Source: Oxytricha trifallax
Lineage: Eukaryota > Ciliophora > Spirotrichea > Sporadotrichida > Oxytrichidae
Length of the DNA stretch: 64,000 nucleotides
Reading direction: 5' to 3'
Assembly: GCA_000711775.1 (NCBI GenBank)
Contig: ARYC01018621.1
Location: 1-64,000 of the forward strand
Positions within the stretch are counted from its first letter, which is position 1. Each line of letters opens with the position of its first letter. Positions 1 through 10,149 of the stretch are shown here, one piece after another. The position numbers and the translations under genes were made by a program. Below the pieces are notes generated by a model, which worked only from the letters and a program-made list of their open reading frames with translations, made no database searches and was not told where the DNA came from.

Positions 1-270
1 TTTTAAACTAATGAGGTTTTAATGGAAAAGTTCCAAAATGGTTCAAAACCTAATTGGTACCAGTGCCAACCTGAATATATTCTCAGTGGTACCAAAATTA
101 AAAATATTAAGCATAAAATTAGAAAATTTTTAGTTATAAACTAAGTATAAATATGATGTCTAACACCTAAGAATCAACCATTGTTGTTGCAGTGCCAGCT
201 CATATACAAAGTTAGTATAGCCAGTAAGTTTTCACTTATTAATAATAGAAATTTAAATTTGAATTTAAAC

Positions 271-2528
271 ATGGCGGCTAACTTAAATCGCAAAGCAGTC
301 TCTCTTGGCAGTGGATAATTTTAGCTAAACTTTGGCTAAATTAAGAAGCCAGAGATCATCTACATTGAAAAGGAACCAGAGCTTAAAGCTCTTGAGTTGG
401 AATCAGAGGTGTTTGTTCTAGAAATAAATATCAGGAAGCAGAGAGCAGAGATGGGTATTTAAACGCTAATCGAAGATGTTGAGGAGTTAAAAGAACAGTT
501 TATAGTAGAAAAGATTAAAGCAATATAATGTGATGAATGCTAAAATTTCTTCTCAACTGAGTCTAGCTTGAAGAGACACATCAAAGAGGTACACCTGGTA
601 GAGCTAAGATCTATTTCAAGCATGATAAAGTCGATGGGAGATATTAATACACAACTTGTATGAAGTCCTATACCCATTCAGCAAAAGTGAAGAAACATAT
701 GCAAAAGCATCACTTAAGCGAGTTCTTGATTCAAGATAAAGAAACTTAAAAGCTTATAAGATAGAATTATTGAAGAGTAAGTGAAATTTTAAATGAAATA
801 TAGAATTTAAATTTAAATGTACTAAAAGCAATTAAGAATCAGGCATTTTCTCAAATATAGCTCAGAATGGCCAAATTTGAGGTAGATTTTTCTTAAAGTA
901 TATTTATCACATATAGCCAAGATATTCTGAGTCGACAGCACAGCTGTGCTGTTCCACCAAACCGCACAGCTGTGCGGTTTATCTGCATTTCTAAGCCTCC
1001 ACACATTTTTTTCGCACTATTTTCGATTCTTAATTCACAGTGTACATCTAGGCTCTGTAGGCCTTATATACTTAAATTCTTAATTATATTAATTATTATT
1101 AGGTTTTAATAATTTAAAATTATTAAAATTTAAATATGGTTATCTTTAATATAGAATCTCTATAGAGAAATTAAATTAACGGAATAATAAATAAATTTAT
1201 AATTAAACTTTTAAAAGTTTAATAAATAATAATTAATATAATTAAGAATTTAAGTATATAAGGCCTACAGAGCCTAGATGTACACTGTGAATTAAGAATC
1301 GAAAATAGTGCGAAAAAAATGTGTGGAGGCTTAGAAATGCAGATAAACCGCACAGCTGTGCGGTTTGGTGGAACAGCACAGCTGTGCTGTCGACTCAGAA
1401 TATCTTGGCTATATGTGATAAATATACTTTAAGAAAAATCTACCTCAAATTTGGCCATTCTGAGCTATATTTGAGAAAATGCCTGATTCTTAATTGCTTT
1501 TAGTACATTTAAATTTAAATTCTATATTTCATTTAAAATTTCACTTACTCTTCAAAAATTCTATCTTACCTGCCAAGAGAAAATCAAATACTATTGAGTC
1601 ATAAAGAGATTAACAGGAGAGACTCAAGAGATAGAGGCTGCATGAATTGATGAATCAACCGGTAGGCAACACTATATTAGCATGCTTCTAAGCCAAAGCT
1701 TTGAACATACCTGCATTAAATGCAATTGATATTAGCAGTTGTATTGATAACTATTTGCAAATAAGTGTTCCTGCAAAACCAAAACTTATTGTAATTGATG
1801 ACTATGCATACAAGGTGTATCCTTACAGCTATCTACTTAAGAATGAGCAGTACCAAAATGAGTTTGCTAACGAATACATGATTCTTAGAGAGGCTTAGAG
1901 AAGAGATTGCAAGAACTTGCTTAAGCTAAATGGTGTCATTTTAAGCTACGGTTATATCGCATTAAGGCTTAAGAAATATGAAATGACTCTGAGAGATTAT
2001 CTGAATCATAACAGATACCCAGATGATTTGAATGAAATACTATCAGATATGATATAAGGTGTCAAGGAGTTGCATGAACTTGGATATGTTCATAGAGATT
2101 TGAAGCCAGAAAATGTTATGATAAACCTATGCCCTTTAGAAGTAGTTGTTATAGATTTCAAAAGAGCATTAAGATAAGAGATAGTAACCTTAGCAAAGGT
2201 TCTTGGGACACCAGGATACTTCCCAATCAGAGAGAAATGGACTAATGGCTCTGTTTAGTGGGATGTATGGGCAATCGGAGCTATTATATTAGAGAGTGAT
2301 ATGGAAAGTATGGCTTACTTTGGTACAAAGTTTGAAAAATAATCAATCTGTTTAGCTTAAAAGCATATTAAGAAAGAAATTGTATGCAAGGAAATAAAAA
2401 AGATAGTTGAGATGATAATAATCAGTGCTCCCTCTTATCCAAGGTAAACATTGGATGACATACTTGTGCCACTTAAGAGAGCAAGATTCCAGAGATATAA
2501 CAAAGACAAGCAAATAAAATTCGTTTGA
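271..2528 (+). pseudogene. TBE zinc-finger/kinase (57-kDa type) gene, split by a foldback
   Basis: Accessory TBE protein with C2H2 zinc fingers followed by a protein-kinase-like domain; its role is unknown. The start at 271 opens MAANLNRKAVSLGSG in frame with a first finger (CDECQNFFSTESSLKRHIK, about 535-595). A frameshift near 600-620 moves into the frame of a second finger (TTCMKSYTHSAKVKKHMQKHH). From 618 the frame stays open to TGA 2526-2528 if the insert 759-1568 is removed: codons AAG CTT ATA (753-758) join CCT GCC AAG (1569-1577). The kinase part has the catalytic loop HRDLKPEN near 2094-2118. The next motif reads VIDFK, not DFG, so the metal-binding loop is altered. It starts just after AAATTTGAATTTAAAC, which the copy at 37416 nearly shares. 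Inactive as read. Confidence 0.85.
759..1566. mobile_element. 808-bp TA-flanked foldback, copy 1
   Basis: Near-perfect palindrome centred at 1162.5, arms about 345 bp, AT-rich loop about 1105-1205. It is flanked by TA (757-758 and 1567-1568) and its tips read AGATAGAATTATTGAAG. It lies inside the TBE zinc-finger/kinase frame, which rejoins exactly on removal. Each arm carries two perfect palindromes: 18 bp at 935-952 (ACAGCACAGCTGTGCTGT) and 22 bp at 959-980 (core CCGCACAGCTGTGCGG), mirrored at 1345-1366 and 1373-1390. No convincing gene: the 60-codon frames in the arms mirror each other and include the palindromes. Relatives at 10908-11715 (same length) and 41746-43191. Confidence 0.87.
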
Positions 2529-2589
2529 ATTAAGTACACTAATACTCATTAAATATTCATTAAATTCAAATAAAACTTGCGTTTTCTCT

Positions 2590-2668
2590 ACTAACCCCAA
2601 TAAGACCCCAACTATACCCTACAAATCAAAGCACTTATAAACCTCACTAAGGGGTTTTGGGGTTTTGA
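2590..2668 (-). repeat. TBE #1 right terminal inverted repeat with telomere-like tip
   Basis: Read outward it ends AAGGGGTTTTGGGGTTTTG. The stretch ACAAATCAAAG...ACTTATAAACCTCA before it recurs at 39328-39358, and inverted at the left end of the same TBE near 34425-34460. The tip matches the G4T4 telomere repeat, as known for TBE ends, so it is not evidence of a chromosome end. Confidence 0.85.
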
Positions 2669-3000
2669 CTGTTTTGTGTCCGCGTTGCATCTCTTTTGAT
2701 ACACTTTTACGTCCATTAACTCTGACTTTTTGTCTATAAGAAAATCCTTTGCTGCATGCTGCATTCTTTGCCCACTTTCCAAGAATATTCGACTCTGGTA
2801 TCCATCAATCATACTTTGAAGTAAACTTTTGCCATCGTATAATAAACTCCATTTCATTTCTTATAATGCGAGCATCCAAGATTTTGTCCAAATTGTAATT
2901 CTCTTGCTCTTGATCTGCCCCTTTGTTATATTGACCCTTGATGTTTAAAATTTATTGATGTTTTTCGAGACATCCACCTTCTATTTTAATTTTGATAATT
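2669..3000 (-). pseudogene. chromodomain protein fragment, cut by TBE #1
   Basis: On the minus strand, with TAA/TAG as Gln, one frame reads from about 2998 to the TBE edge. It contains a chromodomain at 2903-2781: ENYNLDKILDARI, then EFIIRWQKF and WIPESNIL. The aromatic and acidic positions fit the family pattern (E-x-Y-x-V-E-x-I-L-D..., Y-L-V-K-W-K-G-Y, W-E-P-E-x-N-L). Chromodomains bind methylated histone tails; in ciliates such proteins act in heterochromatin and programmed DNA elimination. A basic tail follows (YRQKVRVNGRKSVSKEMQRG) and the frame runs straight into the TBE terminus. One in-frame TGA at 2805-2807 sits just before the conserved Trp, where Thr/Ser is usual. The C-terminal part should lie left of TBE #1, outside the window. 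Confidence 0.72.
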
Positions 3001-3400
3001 GTAAACCAAATGCTTTTAAAAATAAAATACTTTAGTTTTTAATATTAAATAGGATTGAATTTAAATATATTTTTTTATTTTTATTTAAATATTTGCACAT
3101 TTCTAAATATCCAACTTCCAGGATTATAATACTAACGGAACTCTGCTCGTGTCTTTTCTGTTCTCTATAATTAAGAATCACACGATATAGCTTCATACAT
3201 TGTAGTGACTAGTCACTTCATAGACAATCATCATCTCAGCTAAGAATTAATATAATTTTCAAAACTCCAATTCTAAAATAGAAATCAAAATTATAATAAT
3301 TTCATCCGACCTGGTTGTAATTTCTCTCACACATTTTACAAAGTCAAATGTTCTAATTTTCTTACAAGTGTTTTTAAAACGCTTTTTCAAGCAAAGTCAA
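3001..3400. other. AT-rich spacer
   Basis: No frame of convincing composition on either strand. It separates the 5' side of the minus-strand chromodomain relic from the plus-strand relic that begins near 3430, so it could hold a shared upstream region, but I see no recognisable site. Confidence 0.4.
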
Positions 3401-3755
3401 GTCCAGATCAGATATCTATAATTCCAACTATTGCATTTACTATGTGATTTGTCTCTTAAAGATAAATTAGCATCTATGATTTAGGAACTTTGTTTTCACC
3501 AGGCACTTTGATTGATTCAGATCTCCTATTTGATACAACGAAAAACCAGTTCCACAGGAGTGAGATCAAACTAGTAAGAGCCCATAAATATAATTGGCAT
3601 GGGTATCATCTTCATCGCTTCTAGTGTGACGAAATTTTCATGATAAGGGACATTGTTCCGTTGATCAGGTAATTGATGAATATCCAAAGGTCAGGCCTGC
3701 CAGATGCCTAACTATTGAGATGATGTAATGGATGAAAGTAGAACTATTGGTTGTC

Positions 3756-4880
3756 TGTTCACCCCGAGGTACCTCCCCCCAATCCCTAAACCGAGGTACC
3801 ACCCCCACCCCTCCCCCCACCTCAAAAATGAAGTCACCCTAATATACCCTACTTTATATGAAAAATCATAATCCTAAGGTCTGAATCGACTCACATCATG
3901 ACAATTCACTCTCATTATAATATTTACTCGTAAATGACCTAAATTTTCAAAAATTTCAAATATCACTTTTATTGCTATTTTGGTGTTATTTTTATTTTTT
4001 GGCAACTGTCACTTCGTCCGTCGACTATTTTAGAGATATACTCCCATTGGAAAATATATTTTAATTGATTTTACTTTATCTAGACTTTTGCAGAATTTCT
4101 TAATATAATAAATAAGTTATACTCATAAAAATATGCAAAAATCTTTTCAAACTAAATCATCTGCATTCAATTCAAATATAAAAATTAACATTAGTAAATC
4201 TTACATAATTCATTACTGCCTAGAATTTAAATTATTTTATTATAATATATGAATAAATTCAAAAAAACAATTTTCTTTGCTGATTATATTAATATTTCAA
4301 AATGTTTAATCTAAACATAATTGTTTTTTTTGAATTTATTCATATATTATAATAAAATAATTTAAATTCTAGGCAGTAATGAATTATGTAAGATTTACTA
4401 ATGTTAATTTTTATATTTGAATTGAATGCAGATGATTTAGTTTGAAAAGATTTTTGCATATTTTTATGAGTATAACTTATTTATTATATTAAGAAATTCT
4501 GCAAAAGTCTAGATAAAGTAAAATCAATTAAAATATATTTTCCAATGGGAGTATATCTCTAAAATAGTCGACGGACGAAGTGACAGTTGCCAAAAAATAA
4601 AAATAACACCAAAATAGCAATAAAAGTGATATTTGAAATTTTTGAAAATTTAGGTCATTTACGAGTAAATATTATAATGAGAGTGAATTGTCATGATGTG
4701 AGTCGATTCAGACCTTAGGATTATGATTTTTCATATAAAGTAGGGTATATTAGGGTGACTTCATTTTTGAGGTGGGGAGGAGGGGTGGGGTGGAGGTGAA
4801 CCTCGGTTTAGGGATTGGGGGGAGGTACCTCGGTTTAGGGACTAGGGGGAGGGGTGGAGGGAGGTACCTCGGGGTGAACA
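3756..4880. mobile_element. 1.1-kb foldback with G-rich tips and 6-bp target duplication
   Basis: Inverted repeat with arms 3756-4273 and about 4318-4880. Tips read TGTTCACCCCGAGGTACC, and the element is flanked by GTTGTC at 3750-3755 and 4881-4886. Near the tips are CCTAAACC and AGGTACCTC motifs inside long C or G runs. The right arm has an extra copy of this block, making it about 45 bp longer. Removing the element and one GTTGTC restores the surrounding reading frame. No internal gene seen. Family unknown; the tips differ from the TA-flanked and 8-bp families here. Confidence 0.82.
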
Positions 4881-5570
4881 GTTGTCCTTTTATTGATAGT
4901 GAACAGTAATTTCTCATCACTGTAAGCTATAGCAATAGTTGAGACTTTAATCATACTTTTAGCAGAAGTAAATAGGGTTGTAATTCCTAGTGATGCCCAA
5001 GTATTGTGGCAATTCTCGGTCCTATATACTAAAGTCTAGTCCATATTGATTTAGGATTTTTTCCCCGACACAAACTACTGATATACTCAGTAGTGGCCAG
5101 TTTTCGGGTTATTTTTGAAATCGATGTATTGTGATTTGGCGTAATCTAGTACACTTTATGAAAGGAGAGGCCCAAGACATACTTAAGAAATTTTATGATG
5201 TTGTACTTAGAGACACTAATGCCTTGCTCACTCCTTGAGCTCTTATTCAATCTTCTCAGAAATTATTTATTATAGCCGCAGATTTTAAGGCTATCTCATA
5301 TAAAATTGTTTAGCTCAATCAAGGAGCAAATAAAATTTCTTTGAATGTTGTTAAAAGTCCGTTTGGTTAATAGGTTTTCATTTTTCCCCTTAAAACTTTT
5401 TGAACGACATAATTTTTAATGCCCAGGAAATTTGCGATACAATTGTCTTAGAACCCTTCATTAGAAAGTCGCATCACATTCTTATTCTTAGTTTAAAACT
5501 AATTCCTCTCGAATTCAGCTGTTTTGCACTTTTGTGAGAGCTTTTGAGTTAGAATTATTCTTATGCACAC

Positions 5571-6156
5571 GTAGTGAAATATCCCATTGAGTAAATTTTA
5601 TATGAATTACCAGATTTGAAATAATAATCAACATTTTAAGCTAGATATTTTAATCTTAGTCGTTTTAAATTTTTTACATGGCATGTATCTCAAAATCAAT
5701 GAAATTACGAGATTGGTGCCAAATAAATCAATTTAATCACTTGAATAAGTATTAAGCCAATAAAAATGAAATTTAATTTATAAATATTTTAAGTTCATTT
5801 AATTATGATTATTTAACTAAATATTGAAATTAAATTTCACATAAATAATATAGATTACTTTAAAATATTAAGGCTTAAATTATAAATTATTTTGTTTTAC
5901 TGATTATATAAATAGAGTTTAAAAATAAACTTAAAATATTTATAAATTAAATTTCATTTTTATTGGCTTAATACTTATTCAAGTGATTAAATTGATTTAT
6001 TTGGCACAAATCTCGTAATTTCATTGATTTTGAGATACATGCAATTTAAAAAATTAAAAACGACAAAGATTAAAATTTCTTGCTTAAATTATTTATTATT
6101 ATTTCAAATCTAGTAATTCATATGAAATTCACAAATTTCGTAATTCTGTGTGGATT
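5571..6156. repeat. inverted repeat element
   Basis: Arms about 5571-5805 and 5930-6156 around an AT-rich middle. The best-matched part is AATAAGTATTAAGCC at 5746-5760 against its complement near 5968, and GAGATACATG near 6030 against CATGTATCTC near 5683. Outer ends are more diverged (GAATTACCAGATTTG against CAAATCTAGTAATTC). Older than the other palindromes because the arms differ at many positions. It interrupts the coding-like DNA on both sides. No clear target duplication. Confidence 0.6.
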
Positions 6157-6429
6157 AAAGTGTCGTAGTATTTAACTACATGAAATTTCTCCATATTAGC
6201 AAAATTACCTCGCTGCGCATGTGTTTCAAGCTTATGGTCAAGGTACTTGACTTTAACGACAGTATGGCAAAATTTTTAATGGTAGATACTCCTAAAATTG
6301 TAATTCTCTCAAGATCATACTTCATAGCTGAAGCAACTGCTGATTTGGAGTGGATAAGTTTGTTGCAAGCTGTAATTTTTGCTGATAAATTGCTCCTAGG
6401 TCTAAGAGAAGGAGTTGGTTGAATGTGCG

Positions 6430-6895
6430 CTACTTAACTGGGCACTCTTAGGCTCTAGTATATTAACTAAGTCATGTTATAAATTGGCTCACCCTTAATA
6501 ATTATCAATGAGTCTTATTAAATTTATTCTATGATTGATATTCAGAAGAATTAAGCTCTAGTTATATTAAATCATATATTTGAAATCCTTTTTTTGATTT
6601 ATTGTGGAGTTTAAGTAGTAGGCTTCCTGAGTTCATAATAATTAAATAAAAGAATTCCTATAAGTTCTACCGGAATTCTCTAAAAGAATTTTATATGGAA
6701 TAGAAAAGTGTTCTTAATGTTATGAAATATACGAATCATGGTACTTCTCCACAAAACCCCAGGAATCCTGAGGCACTTTAATTTAACTTTGTAGCCAATA
6801 GAATAGAGGTTATATAATATAAATAAATGAACTAATAGCAAATTAATTTGTTGGACTTACATATTAAATTACAAAGTAAGAAAATTATTTATATA
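6430..6895. other. AT-rich spacer
   Basis: Between two plus-strand coding relics. Nothing recognisable in it. Confidence 0.35.
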
Positions 6896-6896
6896 T

Positions 6897-7560
6897 CTTA
6901 CTCTCAGGGCAACAAGGCCCACTTGTCCAGTCTCTTGTGAGCCAATTCCTTTTTTTTGAGTGAGATTCTTAATCACAATAATTTCATCACTTCCTTTATT
7001 CAAAAAGTTCATCTCACGGGATTCGGTAAAGTTTCTGCTATTCCTTAGCTCAAAGGTTTTATAGACCTCCTTAATTTAGCCCAATAGTGTGAACAAGTTA
7101 TGAGATATCTGCCCACTCCTCTGAATGGAAAAATATATATAAAGATGGGTGGGAGACATCCTCACACCAATATTCCTAAGTAGCTACAAGAAATTATTAA
7201 TTAGGCTAGACAAAGCATTCTTCAAGATATGTTAAAAAGCGCACTTTAGATGTATAGCTTCTAACTAAGTTCGCGGAAGCTTTCAATCGGTGAATGCTAG
7301 TTCCTGTAAGTGAAGTAATTGAATGAACAATTGTCGCTAACAAAGATAAGGCTGTTTTCTTAATGAAATCAAATACGAAGAGCCGTCGAACCAAATAAGA
7401 GTGTGAAGAGTCTAAGGAAAAAGAAGAGCATTTGTGAGAAAAAAAACAGGAAGAATTTCTTTCAGCAAGCGAAATAATATCTACTGACTTAAGTCATGAA
7501 TTTCTATTTAAATAAATTACTATCATTATTTCCATGCTAAAAAGTTTCATGCTTTACCAC
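6897..7560 (+). pseudogene. decayed plus-strand gene, unknown family
   Basis: A single plus frame reads with coding-like composition for about 600 bases if TAA/TAG are Gln: SAHSSEWKNIYKDGWE, then SSRYVKKRTLDVQLLTKFAE and VANKDKAVFLMKSNTKSRR, ending in a Glu/Lys-rich stretch (ECEESKEKEEHL). At least five in-frame TGAs interrupt it, several in places where the frame otherwise looks continuous. The minus-strand 62-codon frame at 7206-7394 is its shadow. No family recognised; the end looks like a charged, probably coiled or disordered tail. Confidence 0.45.
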
Positions 7561-7747
7561 GCTTTATTTAACTAGTAAAACATCGCTATAAGTTTGACAA
7601 AAATAAATTAATTTGCCATAAGAATTTGGATTCTCCCCATCAATAAATATAAAGTAGCCACTAAATGCAGTAATATCAGTAATTTGAGGATTATGTTGAA
7701 AAAAAATCAAGGAAAAAAGGTACAACGAGTATAAAATAATTGTTATT

Positions 7748-7783
7748 GACGTCCATACCTCACCGATGACGTCCGTTCCTCAC

Positions 7784-7787
<4 letters not shown>
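7748..7787. repeat. two tandem 20-bp units
   Basis: GACGTCCATACCTCACCGAT is followed directly by GACGTCCGTTCCTCACCATT. The two differ at a few positions and abut the ATT microsatellite. Confidence 0.8.

Positions 7788-7821
<34 letters not shown>
7784..7821. repeat. (ATT)n microsatellite
   Basis: About twelve ATT units, just outside the left tip of the TIR element at 7862-9000. A similar run lies at 58032-58058. Confidence 0.95.
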
Positions 7822-7822
<1 letters not shown>

Positions 7823-7861
7823 TTTTTAAATAAATTTACTATCACTTCATTAAGAATAAAG

Positions 7862-9000
7862 ATATTAATAAAAAATACATTAAAAATAGGTAAAATGATA
7901 AAGTTGAATACAGATTAAATATCTATTCATTTTTAACTGAAACAAATTTAATGCTTTGTAATTTAAGTTTAATTTGGAGAATTAAAAATAAAATAAGTAC
8001 ATTAGTAATGTTTAATCAAACACACTTGTTGTCTAAAGTTGCAAGTAAAATTTACATAAAATGCTGCCTATTAGAGAATCGGAAGATTTCACTGACTGTT
8101 CTTAAATAAATATCTAAAAGCCTCCTCTTTCCAGCTTCTCCACCACTTTGACCAATCATGACGATTCCTTTGGTCAATGGGCCAACCACGAATTTCATTA
8201 GGACAACAATCAAGTTGGTTCAGTTAAATGGATTTTCACATATACCAAACGATATGATATATCCAAGCTAGGCAAGAGTAATCTAATAAACTCCTGCATC
8301 ATAGATGAGAGTACCAGCTCTGGTAACAATATTAGTGTATCAAAGAGTGTAGATGAGTGTAAATATATCAAGACTTCTGGGTAGTCTGATTCAATATTGT
8401 CTTATTTTATGACTTAATGATGGACTTTATTTTTATTATATCAAGTACTGAATACTCCCAGTAATGGTAACTATGAGGCGATTTAAACATTAGCTACATC
8501 AAGAATGGCGTTTTATGCGAAGATAGTTGGTATTTTAATAGCTAAAGTCTAACAGTCAGTGTATTTGTCAACTTCAGCCACAGTAAATTAAACTTGGTGA
8601 TCCAAGTGCTGAGAGCCAGCTCTCTTGCTTTTCACACCATTTACCATATTGGTTCCTTTGGCGAGAGCTAGTTGAATGATGAAAAGTAACTGCCTTCCTC
8701 TCATACCTTAGCAGATAACCTTTGAATGCTTATTGAAAATAAATTGAGGCTTATAGTCAGGTACATAGAAATCTTTCTTGGTGAAGACTTAAATCGGAGA
8801 ATGATAGTTCTTTGTAATTGCTTATTTCGTTCACTGGAATGCTTTCGATAGCATATTAAGTTTAAAACTAATTATTTTATTAATGATCACGATAATAATA
8901 ATTACAAAGTATCAAAACAATTACAGTTAAATTTGAATAGATATTTAATCTGTATTTAACCTTATTTTTTTTACCTATTTTTAATGTATTTTAATAATAT
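7862..9000. mobile_element. 1.1-kb TIR element with cargo, copy A
   Basis: Terminal inverted repeats of about 100 bp: the left arm contains ACATTAAAAATAGGTAAAAT and then ACAGATTAAATATCTATTCA; the right arm, inverted, repeats both. The element at 60006-61080 has tips of the same design (TTTAAAAATAGGTAAAATTG, then TAATACAAAT) and similar length. The interior holds a minus-strand coding relic. No transposase motif found, so probably non-autonomous or decayed; exact ends are uncertain by several bases. Confidence 0.7.
8063..8850 (-). pseudogene. coding relic carried by TIR element A
   Basis: Minus-strand frame from about 8840 reads NYHSPIQVFTKKDFYVPDYK, then HSKVICQGMRGRQLLFIIQL, SKRAGSQHLDHQVQFTVAEV and VQIASQLPLLGVFST up to a TGA. 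Coding-like composition resumes in another frame with TNIVTRAGTLIYDAGVYQI, a hydrophobic stretch (LAQLGYIISFGICENPF) and GPLTKGIVMIGQSGGEAGKR. At least one frameshift and one further TGA. About 260 residues in all and not recognised. The Gly-rich GQSGGEAGKRR could be a nucleotide- or phosphate-binding loop, but this is only a resemblance. Whether it is the element's own gene or captured host DNA cannot be told from one copy. Confidence 0.5.
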
Positions 9001-10141
9001 TTAAATTTTTTATTCCCAGAATGGAATTTCAGCTGCAAATTCTTTTTACACAAATCATATCTGAATTTATAAAGATTATATATCAAGCCAGAATATAAAA
9101 TTATTTCTAATTTGGAAAATTTTTGATTATTAAGTTACGCATTTCTTCATTCTCTCTGTTTACAAATAACTGTTTTATTTTTTTTTTAATATTTGCATAT
9201 AAAATTTCATATTTTAGACAAAATTCTTTTACATTTGATTTCAATTTTTGAAAATTTTTTCATTCTAAAAAATGTATATTTAGTTCACCCAATACTCTAA
9301 GTGAATTTATTAATATCTTCTTGGGGATATACCTTCCTCTTCGGGAGTTTGCTAACTCATAAATAATGAAATATGTAATTCTTATTAATTTTTATAATTC
9401 TTAATCACCTTTATAAACTAATTTTACTTTCTTAAACATCTTTAAACTCCATAAGATTCTTATAAAATCAGACAAATTACACATATTATTAAAAAAATTG
9501 CTAATGTTTAAAGAGACAAGGGATATTTAAAACCTTGAAAGTTATATTTTTTTTTATTTCTTAAAATAGAGGAGGAAGTTGTGATTAATAAGTTTCTACT
9601 CAAATTTAGTAGAATACTAACGTTTGGGGGGACTTATTCCCCAAATATTTGTAGTTACATATAAGGCTAGTGAGCTTAGCAAAATTTTATTTCAGTTTAT
9701 TTGTAAACAGGCTCAAACTCTCTCATAAAATGCCAAATACTTTTTATACTTAAACTAAAAGATACTTCATGAGAGTCTTACTATTTTATATGCACAATTC
9801 TTATAAATTTTTATGATGAGACTTTTACAAATGTGAACACTTTGGATGTTCAAGGATTGGAGAGAAAACTCTATTGTACTATTGTATAGCGCTGCTCAAT
9901 TAGGGGGTATTACATTTCTTTAAAAAAATAACCATAGGAGTTTATCCTATTAATTTCTGTAATGTTTATTTTGTATATTATTAATGCAATTAAAAGAATT
10001 TTAATTTCTATTTTTTAGTTTCAATATGGGAAGTTATTTTTTTAATTTGCTTATCTCTTAATTTCAAGTAAAAATAATTGACACAATCATTCAAATATTC
10101 AATAATGACTAATATTTTTCTTATATACCATTAATAAATTA
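9001..10141. other. AT-rich DNA, no feature seen
   Basis: Long A/T runs and no frame of coding-like composition. A short G/C-containing patch near 9620-9645 (TTTGGGGGGACTTATTCCCC) is a small inverted repeat, not interpretable alone. Confidence 0.4.
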
Positions 10142-10149
10142 CTTAATTT

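Larger units (their letters stand above)
1..2668 (+). mobile_element. TBE transposon #1, right part
   Basis: Right-hand part of a telomere-bearing element, cut by the window edge. It holds the zinc-finger/kinase gene and ends in a terminal inverted repeat from about 2590 that includes two GGGGTTTT units at 2650-2667. The same terminal sequence, with few changes, ends the TBE at 34413-39377. TBEs are germline transposons of stichotrich ciliates with Tc1/mariner-type transposases and telomere-like tips. This copy lies inside a chromodomain gene that resumes on the minus strand at 2669. Its left end and transposase are outside the window. Confidence 0.88.
3430..6422 (+). pseudogene. decayed plus-strand gene split by two palindromic elements
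   Basis: Coding-like DNA in three blocks: 3430-3750, 4887-5570 and 6160-6422. Block 1 includes GTLFSPGTLIDSDLLF and YNWHGYHLHRFQCDEIF, then shifts frame to VIDEYPKVRPARCLTIE. Removing the element 3756-4880 plus one GTTGTC joins MKVELLVV to LLLIVNSNFSS and the frame runs on to near 5060. Another shift gives MKGEAQDILKKFYDVVL. After the second palindrome the last block is an open 80-codon frame ending at TGA 6420-6422 (...TADLEWISLLQAVIFADK). At least two frameshifts and several in-frame TGAs (for example after DTNALLTP) mark it as dead. I do not recognise the family. The clustered His/Cys in block 1 could be metal-binding, but that is a guess. Confidence 0.5.

Noticed and set aside
822..1503. 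Identical 60-codon frames on both strands
   Set aside because: They are mirror images forced by the perfect palindrome and include the palindromic motifs; composition is not protein-like. The same holds for the 75-codon pair at 10947-11676.
2640..2668. GGGGTTTT runs as a true telomere or chromosome end
   Set aside because: Only two units, continuous with unrelated DNA, and part of a terminal repeat also present at 39300-39377 within the window.
6180..6422. Ty1/copia RNase H resemblance (IVILSRSYFIAEATADLEWI)
   Set aside because: Spacing does not fit the catalytic residues and no reverse transcriptase lies upstream; treated as an unknown relic.
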